Assembly (NCBI GenBank): GCA_964448045.1
Contig: CAYUVF010000061.1
Location: forward strand, 1 to 24,188
Length of the DNA stretch: 24,188 bases
Reading direction: 5' to 3'
Origin: CAYUVF01 sp964448045
GTDB taxonomy: Bacteria; Bacteroidota; Rhodothermia; Rhodothermales; Salinibacteraceae
Shown here: in pieces, positions 1 through 5,965 of the stretch
How the letters are laid out: each line of letters starts with the position of its first letter
Position numbering within the stretch: the stretch's first letter is position 1
The notes under the pieces: model-generated
What the model was told of the DNA's origin: nothing
Database searches by the model: none
Seen by the model: the letters and a program-made list of their open reading frames with translations, nothing else
Translations under genes and position numbers: made by a program

Positions 1-12
1 CTCTTCCGATCT
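1..12. other. Residual Illumina adapter sequence at contig end
   Basis: The first twelve bases, CTCTTCCGATCT, are identical to the last twelve bases of the standard Illumina TruSeq/Y-adapter read-1 sequence. They sit at the extreme edge of the window, where untrimmed adapter would be expected. If so, they are not genomic. In the partial leftward gene beginning at 213 they would add four artificial residues (RSEE) after the last true codon at 13-15. The match is seen directly; contamination is an inference from the exact match and the edge position. Confidence 0.88.
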
Positions 13-213
13 GGCAAACGATAAGTCGCGATTGATGGGCGCTGAGCCGCGCAGGCGCAAGCCGAGACCGAGGCCATCTTCGGTACTGATGACCGTGTTG
101 AAGCCGAGACCGAAGCGGGGATTGAGGTCCTGCCCGCGAACCGGGAGGGCAAGCAGGAGACCGAGGCTGGCAACGAGAAACGCAACTCGAACAGAGCGAA
201 TCATGCGGATCAT
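13..213 (-). CDS. Partial outer-membrane beta-barrel protein, N-terminal 67 residues
   Basis: This leftward reading frame runs off the contig end, so only the first 67 codons are present. The protein starts MIRMIRSVRVAFLVASLG, a basic start followed by a hydrophobic stretch, and the likely signal-peptidase cut lies around LPVRG|QD. The mature part begins with alternating Gly/aromatic/polar residues (NPRFGLGFNTVIS, then GLGLGLRLRGSAP), as in the first strands of a small outer-membrane beta-barrel. The start could be ATG 213 or the in-frame ATG 204. It is divergent from the acyl-CoA dehydrogenase gene. The exact family cannot be named because most of the protein is missing. Confidence 0.6.
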
Positions 214-420
214 GCGGGCGGGGAGCAGGTGTTCGGTGAAAGCGAAGAAAAGCGCCGTTTCTTTACGATCGGGCGTGAACGAGCATCGGCGGCGTGCGGT
301 TCATGAACATGCACCGGGTGCCGCAACTCGGTGAATAGGCCGCTGCGACGCGTCCAAACGTCACACTACAAGACAACGCCGGTCCTGTCCATTAAGTTTT
401 TGGTGAACCGCTTGCCCGCC
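214..420. promoter_or_regulatory. Divergent intergenic region with palindrome and candidate -7 box
   Basis: This region separates the leftward barrel-protein gene from the rightward acyl-CoA dehydrogenase gene, so it must carry both promoters if each is transcribed alone. It contains a perfect 10-bp palindrome GTTCATGAAC at 299-308, which could be an operator. TAAGTTTT at 393-400 resembles the Bacteroidota -7 consensus TAnnTTTG and lies about 20 nt before the start codon at 421. Both are pattern-level observations only. Confidence 0.3.
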
Positions 421-1653
421 ATGTCCGATTCGACCTCACTCGCCGCCTCTCCGCGCCAGCTTGGCTCGGCTACCTATGACCCCTCGATCTTCGGAGGGCT
501 CGACTACTATCAACTCGATGAGTTGCTGTCCGACGATGAAAAAATGCTGCGCGATCGCGTTCGGCAGTTCGTCAGCGACGCTGTGGTGCCCGTCATCGAG
601 GAGCATGCCGAGGCCGCGACCTTTCCGCGCGAGCTTATTCCACAGTTTGCCGACCTCGGACTGATCGGCCCCAATTTGCCGGAGGAGTACGGCGGCGGAG
701 GCCACAGCGACATCGCCTATGGATTGATGATGCAGGAGATCGAGCGGGGCGACTCGGGGCTGCGCTCATTCTGCTCGGTGATGGGGTCGCTCGTCATGTA
801 TCCAATCTGGCGATATGGTAGCAAGGCGCAGAAAAACCACTGGCTGCCCCGGCTCGCCGCTGGCGAAGCAATCGGGTGCTTCGGGCTGACCGAGCCCGAG
901 CATGGCTCCAACCCAGCAGGGATGCAGATGCGTGCGGTGCGCGACGGTGATGCCTATGTGCTGAATGGGCACAAGCGCTGGTCGACGAACGCATCGATTG
1001 CGGACGTCGCGGTCATCTGGGCGAAAGACGAATCGGATACGGTGCGCGGGTTCCTCGTTGAACTCGATCGGCCGGGTGTCGAGACGCCGCCCATCAGCGA
1101 TACGTGGTCGCTTCGCGCGGCGGTTACCTCGGAGGTGATTCTGAATGACGTGCGCATTCCGGCTGCGAACCGGCTGCCCGAGGCGGAGGGATTGGGCGCT
1201 CCGCTATCGTGCCTCACGCAGGCGCGATACGGCATCTGCTGGGGGACGGTGGGGGCGGCGATGGCCTGCTACGACGCGGCACTTCAGCACGCAAAAAACC
1301 GCATCCAGTTCGACCGGCCAATCGGGCGATTCCAACTCATCCAGGAGCGGCTGGCGGATATGGTCGGCGAGATTACGAAGGCACAGCTGCTCAACTGGCG
1401 CCTCGGCACGCTCAAGCAGTCCGGCACGTTGCGTCCCGCGCAGGTATCGCTCGCCAAGCGCAATAACTGCGACTCCGCGCTGGACATCGCGCGCTCGGCC
1501 CGGCAGATCCTCGGCGGCGACGGCGTCACCGCCAAATATCCGGTCATGCGGCACATCATGAACCTCGAATCGGTCATCACTTACGAAGGCACGCACGAGG
1601 TCCACACGCTCGTCGTGGGGCAAGACGTCACGGGCGAAAACGCCTTCGTTTGA
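421..1653 (+). CDS. gcdH: Glutaryl-CoA dehydrogenase-like acyl-CoA dehydrogenase
   Basis: A 410-residue FAD-dependent acyl-CoA dehydrogenase. The closest recognisable relatives are glutaryl-CoA dehydrogenases, which oxidise and decarboxylate glutaryl-CoA to crotonyl-CoA in lysine and tryptophan breakdown. Visible signatures are LRSFCSVMGSLVMYPI (about 114-129, with the substrate-binding Arg115 of this subfamily), CFGLTEPEHGSNP (153-165, flavin contact), FDRPIGRFQLIQERLADM (297-314), KRNNCDSALDIAR (346-358) and the catalytic-base segment TYEGTHEVH with Glu389. The C-terminal NLESVITYEGTHEVHTLVVGQ matches glutaryl-CoA rather than butyryl-CoA dehydrogenases. An upstream in-frame start at 331 exists, but family homology begins shortly after ATG 421, so I chose 421. 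No electron-transfer flavoprotein gene is adjacent. The substrate is inferred from motifs; another short acyl-CoA remains possible. Confidence 0.92.
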   Translation: MSDSTSLAASPRQLGSATYDPSIFGGLDYYQLDELLSDDEKMLRDRVRQFVSDAVVPVIEEHAEAATFPRELIPQFADLGLIGPNLPEEYGGGGHSDIAYGLMMQEIERGDSGLRSFCSVMGSLVMYPIWRYGSKAQKNHWLPRLAAGEAIGCFGLTEPEHGSNPAGMQMRAVRDGDAYVLNGHKRWSTNASIADVAVIWAKDESDTVRGFLVELDRPGVETPPISDTWSLRAAVTSEVILNDVRIPAANRLPEAEGLGAPLSCLTQARYGICWGTVGAAMACYDAALQHAKNRIQFDRPIGRFQLIQERLADMVGEITKAQLLNWRLGTLKQSGTLRPAQVSLAKRNNCDSALDIARSARQILGGDGVTAKYPVMRHIMNLESVITYEGTHEVHTLVVGQDVTGENAFV

Positions 1654-1676
1654 GGCGTCGAATCAGGTGTATCAAC

Positions 1677-1708
1677 AAAAAGGGAGCGGTCTCGGCCGCT
1701 CCCTTTTT
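1677..1708. terminator. Bidirectional rho-independent terminator between gcdH and ppdK
   Basis: A perfect inverted repeat, AAAAAGGGAGCGG at 1677-1689 against CCGCTCCCTTTTT at 1696-1708, with a 6-nt loop. It has A-runs on one side and T-runs on the other, so it can terminate in both directions. It lies 23 bp after the dehydrogenase stop and 25 bp beyond the stop of the leftward dikinase gene, so it plausibly serves both. Confidence 0.88.
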
Positions 1709-1733
1709 GCTATGCCATCACCCGTGCGCCACG

Positions 1734-4400
1734 TCAGGTGTCGTCCTGAAGTGCGGCTTGCGCTGCGGCGAGGCGAGCGATGGGCACCCGGAAGGGCGAG
1801 CAGGATACGTAGTTGAGCCCGGTCTGATAGCAGAAGGCCACGGACGACGGCTCGCCGCCGTGCTCGCCGCAGATGCCCACCTTGAGGTTGGCATTCGTTG
1901 ACCGGCCGCGCTCGGTGCCCATCTTCACGAGCTGGCCCACGCCCGTCTGGTCGAGCTTCTGGAACGGGTCGCCATCGAGGATGCCCCGTCCCACATAGTC
2001 GGGCAGGAAGGAGCCGGTGTCGTCCCGGCTGAACCCGAAGGTCATCTGTGTCAGATCGTTCGTGCCGAAGGAGAAGAAGTCGGCCGCTTCCGCGATGTCA
2101 TCGGCGACGAGCGCCGCCCGCGGGATTTCGATCATGGTGCCGATCTGCATGTCGATCGATGTGCCCCGTTCCTCGAAAACCGACTGGGCCGTACGCTCGA
2201 TCAGGTCGCGCTGGTTGTCAAACTCGGCGCGGGTGCTCACGAGCGGCACCATGATCTCCGGGTGCACGTCGATTCCCTGCGCCTGCATGTTCAGCGCTGC
2301 TTCGACGATGGCGCGGCTCTGCATCGCGGTGATCTCGGGGAACGTGATGCCCAGGCGGCAGCCGCGATGGCCGAGCATGGGATTGAACTCGGTGAGCTGC
2401 TCGATCTTGCGGCGCACCGCGTCTGCCGTGATGTCCAGATGATCGGCGAGGCGTTGGATGCCTTCCTCGTCGTTTGGGAGAAACTCGTGTAGGGGCGGAT
2501 CGAGCAGGCGGATGGTTACGGGGTGACCGTCCATCGCCCGGAAGATGCCCTCGAAGTCGGCCCGCTGATGGGGGAGGAGCCGATCCAGCGCAGCGGTCCG
2601 CTCCGACTCGTTATCCGCCAGGATCATCGTGCGCATGGCGCGAATCCGATCCTCGCCGAAGAACATGTGCTCGGTGCGGCACAGCCCAATGCCCTCGGCA
2701 CCGAAGTCGATCGACTGTGCGGCGTCGTCGGGCGTATCGGCATTGGCGCGGACGCCCATCTCGCGGAAGTCGTCGACCCACGACATCAGCGTGGCAAATT
2801 CGCCGCTGAGCTCAGGGTCGACCAGCGGCTGTTTGCCCTTGATAACTTCGCCGGTCGATCCGTTGATCGAGATCCAATCGCCTTCGTGGATGGTGATCTC
2901 GCCGTTGGTGAACGATTTACGCGCATAGTTGACGACGATGTCGCTGCATCCGGCCACGCACGGTTTGCCCCACCCGCGCGCTACGACTGCGGCGTGGGAG
3001 GTCATTCCCCCGCGCGAGGTGAGGATGCCCTGTGCCGCGTCCATGCCGCCGACATCTTCCGGGCTTGTCTCGATGCGGACGAGGATAACGTCTTCCCCGC
3101 GTTCGTGCCATGCTTCGGCTTCATCGGCGGTGAAAACGACGCGGCCCACGGCGGCGCCGGGAGAGGCCGGCAACCCCTCGCCCAGCACATCACTCTGGTA
3201 CGCCGTGCGGTTGGCGAAGTGCGGGTGCAGCAGCTGATCGAGATGGGTGGGCGTAACGAGATCCCGGACGGCCTTTGCCCGACCGATGATACCGTCGTCC
3301 ACCATTTCAACGGCGATCTTCACGGCAGCTGGACCGGTGCGCTTGCCATCGCGCGTTTGCAGGATATAGAGCGTACCTTCCTGTACGGTGAACTCCAGGT
3401 CCTGCATGTCGCCGTAGTGCGCTTCGAGCTGATGGCGCACTTCCTGCAGCTCTTGGTAGATGGGGGGCATCACGCGCTGCAGTTCTTGGATGTCCTTGGG
3501 CGTGCGCAGTCCGGCCACCACGTCTTCGCCCTGGGCATTCTGGAGGAACTCGCCGAAGAGCTTGTTTTCGCCGGTGGCCGGATTGCGGGTGAAGCAGACC
3601 CCTGTGCCGCTATCCTCGCCCATGTTGCCGAAGACCATCGCCTGCACGTTAACGGCCGTGCCGCGCAGCCCGGTAATGTCGTTAATCTGGCGGTACTTGA
3701 CGGCCCGCTGGTTCATCCACGAATCGAATACTGCATTGATGGCAAATTTGAGCTGCTCGTGCGGGTCGTCGGGGAACATGCGGCCGGTGGCTTGCCGGTA
3801 GATGGCCTTATAGCGATCCACAAGCTCGCGGAGGTCATCGGCCGTCAGCTCCACGTCACTTTCGACTCCGCGCTCCTTCTTGAGGCCGCTGATGGCTTTC
3901 TCGAAGCGTTCGTGGTCGACACCCACGACTACGTCGCCAAACATATCGATGAAGCGCCGATACGCGTCGAATGCGAAGCGCTCGTTGCCGGTCTTCCGGG
4001 CGAGTCCTTCCACGACAGTATCATTGAGCCCCAGGTTGAGCACCGAGTCCATCATGCCCGGCATGGAGACGGCCGCGCCGCTGCGCACCGAGATCAACAG
4101 GGGGTTATCGGGGTCGCCGAGCTGTTGTCCCATGGTCTGCTCGATGTGGCGGACGCCATCGCGCACCTGGGCGTCGAGGCCGTCGGGCCATGCGCCGCTG
4201 TGGTCGTTGTAATAATGACATGCTTCGGTGCTGATGGTGTAGCCGGGAGGTACGGGTAGGCCAATCCGGCTCATCTCGTTCAGGTTGGCGCCTTTGCCGC
4301 CCAGAAGCGCTTTCATGCTCTTGCGGCCTTCGCCGGTGCCATCGCCGAAGCGGTAGACGAATTTCGTATCAGTGGTGGTGGGGGCCTGTTGATCGGTCAT
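1734..4400 (-). CDS. ppdK: Pyruvate, phosphate dikinase
   Basis: An 888-residue enzyme that interconverts pyruvate, ATP and phosphate with phosphoenolpyruvate, AMP and pyrophosphate in central metabolism. The N-terminal ATP-grasp domain shows KALLGGKGANLNEM (30-43) and SVRSGAAVSMPGMMDSVLNLG (104-124). The swivelling phosphohistidine domain carries GGMTSHAAVVARGWGKPCV with catalytic His469. The C-terminal PEP/pyruvate barrel ends with GICGEHGGEPSS, including the acid-base Cys844, then the family hallmark NYVSCSPFRVPIARLAAAQA. Length matches the bacterial family (about 870-890). The start ATG at 4400 puts the conserved FVYRFGDG segment near the N-terminus. It lies 49 bp downstream of a small membrane-protein gene on the same strand and could share its transcript. 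No PPDK regulatory kinase gene is nearby. A long antisense reading frame within it (2523-4259) is a codon-composition shadow. Confidence 0.97.
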   Translation of the reverse strand: MTDQQAPTTTDTKFVYRFGDGTGEGRKSMKALLGGKGANLNEMSRIGLPVPPGYTISTEACHYYNDHSGAWPDGLDAQVRDGVRHIEQTMGQQLGDPDNPLLISVRSGAAVSMPGMMDSVLNLGLNDTVVEGLARKTGNERFAFDAYRRFIDMFGDVVVGVDHERFEKAISGLKKERGVESDVELTADDLRELVDRYKAIYRQATGRMFPDDPHEQLKFAINAVFDSWMNQRAVKYRQINDITGLRGTAVNVQAMVFGNMGEDSGTGVCFTRNPATGENKLFGEFLQNAQGEDVVAGLRTPKDIQELQRVMPPIYQELQEVRHQLEAHYGDMQDLEFTVQEGTLYILQTRDGKRTGPAAVKIAVEMVDDGIIGRAKAVRDLVTPTHLDQLLHPHFANRTAYQSDVLGEGLPASPGAAVGRVVFTADEAEAWHERGEDVILVRIETSPEDVGGMDAAQGILTSRGGMTSHAAVVARGWGKPCVAGCSDIVVNYARKSFTNGEITIHEGDWISINGSTGEVIKGKQPLVDPELSGEFATLMSWVDDFREMGVRANADTPDDAAQSIDFGAEGIGLCRTEHMFFGEDRIRAMRTMILADNESERTAALDRLLPHQRADFEGIFRAMDGHPVTIRLLDPPLHEFLPNDEEGIQRLADHLDITADAVRRKIEQLTEFNPMLGHRGCRLGITFPEITAMQSRAIVEAALNMQAQGIDVHPEIMVPLVSTRAEFDNQRDLIERTAQSVFEERGTSIDMQIGTMIEIPRAALVADDIAEAADFFSFGTNDLTQMTFGFSRDDTGSFLPDYVGRGILDGDPFQKLDQTGVGQLVKMGTERGRSTNANLKVGICGEHGGEPSSVAFCYQTGLNYVSCSPFRVPIARLAAAQAALQDDT

Positions 4401-4449
4401 GTGCGTGAACCCTTGCTGTTGGTGAGCAAGATAATGAAGCGCGGCGCCG

Positions 4450-4701
4450 TTAGCGGGTGAGGCGGTCGAGGTTGCGGTAGAGGACCAGGCCCACGACGGC
4501 GCCGCTGCCAGCCGCGAGGGCGACCCCAGTGATCATGCTGCCGCCCACGGTCTTGCCCAGGCGGGAGAGCGCCCGCGAGACGCCCGGTGCTCCCCGCATG
4601 TCTCCGCGGGCAAGAAGGGTGATTCCGGCGGCAGTGCCCGCAGCCGCTGCCACCGCACTTGCAGCTGTTATACTATCGATTACGTTCCGAGAAAGTGCCA
4701 T
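4450..4701 (-). CDS. Small Ala/Gly-rich probable membrane protein, unrecognised
   Basis: I do not recognise this family. The 83-residue product starts MALSRNVIDSITAASAVAAA and has two hydrophobic, Ala/Gly-rich segments (about residues 8-30 and 52-74), separated by a basic linker (RGDMRGAPGVSRALSRLGK). It ends in a charged tail, YRNLDRLTR. This suggests a two-pass inner-membrane hairpin. An in-frame upstream ATG at 4746 would add MTRDKLIRSHARSQR; I prefer 4701 because the hydrophobic segment follows closely. The gene is just upstream of ppdK on the same strand and divergent from dps, so it may be the first gene of a two-gene transcript. Function unknown. It could still be a non-coding frame, as GC-rich DNA yields many. 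Confidence 0.5.
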   Translation of the reverse strand: MALSRNVIDSITAASAVAAAAGTAAGITLLARGDMRGAPGVSRALSRLGKTVGGSMITGVALAAGSGAVVGLVLYRNLDRLTR

Positions 4702-4823
4702 CCGTTGGGACCTCGCGTGTGATCTGATGAGTTTATCTCGTGTCACATGGTATGATAAAAAAGAGACGGCTCAGTATCTATCCGCAGGTGAAGTGCTCGG
4801 ATGGGGCCGGCGGGCCTATCCAA

Positions 4824-4860
4824 GTGTTACAACACTGATAAGTACGCGTGTAACAGGCCC
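4824..4860. promoter_or_regulatory. Candidate operator: spaced inverted repeat upstream of dps
   Basis: TGTTAC at 4825-4830 and GTAACA at 4850-4855 form an inverted repeat with a 19-nt spacer. Further out, GGGCC at 4812-4816 pairs with GGCCC at 4856-4860, leaving a 7-8-nt bulge on the left side. The element lies about 125-155 bp before the dps start, in the region divergent to the small membrane-protein gene. It could be a repressor site or a structured leader. Assignment is inference from symmetry only. Confidence 0.3.
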
Positions 4861-4971
4861 GACCGATGGCTCATTCACCAGCGCTATCCATACAACATCC
4901 AGAACAGATTCCGGGGAACGCAATCATCCGATGGCATTCTCCGGCTTCCCTAAACGGTTGAGCCGCTCATG

Positions 4972-4986
4972 CATCACTAAGTGATG
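4972..4986 (+). promoter_or_regulatory. Inverted repeat overlapping the dps start codon
   Basis: CATCAC at 4972-4977 and GTGATG at 4981-4986 form a perfect 6-bp inverted repeat around a 3-nt centre. The right arm contains both the GTG at 4981 and the ATG at 4984. In RNA the 3-nt loop is tight but possible, so the element could mask the start codon. It may equally be a DNA-binding site or chance. Confidence 0.28.
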
Positions 4987-5628
4987 GATACCATGACTCC
5001 AACCACGAAATCACGCTCAAACAACCAGACGGACGCTATGAACGGTACCCAAACGAAGACGAAAACGTCGTTCGACGAGCCCTGGCGACCCCAGCAGATG
5101 ATCGAAGATAACCCCGTTGGGTTGAGCGATGAGGTGGTCGAGCAGCTCATCCCGAAGCTGGATGAAATCCAGTGCACGATGTGGACGCTGTACCACCAGT
5201 ATCAGAAGCATCATTGGTTGGTCGAAGGGCCGCAGTTCCGAGATCTGCACCATTTCCTCGAAGAAAATTACGAGGAAGTCCACAAGTATATCGACCGGAT
5301 TGCGGAGCGCATCACCGCGCTGGGCGGCATCCCGACGAGCGCGCCGGAAAACCAGGCGAAGCTCTCGCATGTCGACCACGAGCCGGAGGGAACCTACCGG
5401 CTGCGGGCGATGCTGAAGCATGACCTCCGCGCCGAGAAGATCTTGACAGAAAACGTGCGTGACGCCGTCGAACTGGCGCTGGAGTTGAGCGATCACGGCA
5501 CGAAGCGCGAGCTCGAAAAGGTGTTGACGAAGTCCGAAAATCGCGCGCATCACATCGACCACTATCTCGGCGAGGATACGTTGGAGGTGGGTCTCACGGC
5601 CCATGAGAGTGAAGTCCAGACCGATTGA
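4984..5628 (+). CDS. dps: Dps-family ferritin, DNA protection during starvation
   Basis: A 214-residue Dps-type mini-ferritin. Such proteins form 12-subunit shells that oxidise Fe(II), usually with hydrogen peroxide, and store the iron, protecting DNA from oxidative damage. The ferroxidase signature is clear: QYQKHHWLVEGPQFRDLHHFLEE (His77, Asp87 and His89/90 region) followed by YIDRIAERITALGG, with the metal-ligand pair Asp104 and Glu108. The C-terminal helix reads AHHIDHYLGEDTL, resembling the DpsA-like branch known from haloarchaea and cyanobacteria rather than E. coli Dps. The first 30 residues are polar and Lys/Thr/Asn-rich (TPTTKSRSNNQ, TQTKTKTSF), a flexible tail that could bind DNA. 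Starts at 4981 (GTG), 4993 and 5038 are also in frame; 4984 is the first ATG. It is monocistronic, with topA 337 bp downstream. Confidence 0.93.
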   Translation: MDTMTPTTKSRSNNQTDAMNGTQTKTKTSFDEPWRPQQMIEDNPVGLSDEVVEQLIPKLDEIQCTMWTLYHQYQKHHWLVEGPQFRDLHHFLEENYEEVHKYIDRIAERITALGGIPTSAPENQAKLSHVDHEPEGTYRLRAMLKHDLRAEKILTENVRDAVELALELSDHGTKRELEKVLTKSENRAHHIDHYLGEDTLEVGLTAHESEVQTD

Positions 5629-5965
5629 GGCCGTCCGTTGACTGTGCCGTTTCTCGGACAGGATTGCTCCGGCCTGAGCCTGCAACGTGAAGACACGCTT
5701 CACATTGAGCCGCCCACCGCGCCACGGCTGGGTGGGAGGTCGGGGATGTCACGCGGTGCGATCCGGCCACACACCGAACGAAGGCCATCGGCTCGCCTCC
5801 GGCTCTCCGGGGGCGGGCTTTTTTGTGAGGGCGGCCCGTTTAGGGGTGTCTTTGAAGCGGGCCGGAACGATCCGGAAGAGGCCAGCGTGGAACGCCGTGC
5901 CCAAGAGCGCCGCCCCGCTCCAGCTCAGTTCATCTTTTCCCAGACACCTCTTATCCACGACGTTT
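5629..5965 (+). other. Intergenic region between dps and topA with structured RNA potential
   Basis: I see no convincing gene in these 337 bp. The topA frame stays open upstream to 5687, but that extension has no family similarity, and the conserved topoisomerase N-terminus starts at 5966. The stretch contains a small hairpin (GTGAAG 5687-5692 with CTTCAC 5698-5703) and the likely dps terminator ending at about 5825. The remaining 140 bp should contain the topA promoter. The 160-nt 3' tail of the dps transcript is long and GC-rich and could fold. Confidence 0.5.
5791..5825 (+). terminator. Probable rho-independent terminator of dps
   Basis: GCTCGCC at 5791-5797 pairs with GGCGGGC at 5812-5818 (one G-T wobble). 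The inner part can also pair through CCGG repeats, and the stem is followed directly by a run of six T at 5819-5824. It lies about 165 bp after the dps stop and before topA, so the dps transcript would carry a long 3' untranslated tail. Confidence 0.6.

Noticed and set aside
32..334. 100-residue plus-strand frame at the contig edge
   Set aside because: It is Arg/Pro-rich, antisense to the signal peptide-bearing partial barrel gene, and has no family features.
2523..4259. 578-residue plus-strand open frame opposite ppdK
   Set aside because: It lies wholly antisense to a well-supported dikinase gene, has no recognisable domain, and is His/Asp/Val-rich as expected for the reverse complement of acidic GC-rich codons.
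5687..5965. 93-residue N-terminal extension of topoisomerase I
   Set aside because: No similarity to the family, it contains a terminator-like hairpin and T-run, and the conserved N-terminus begins at 5966.
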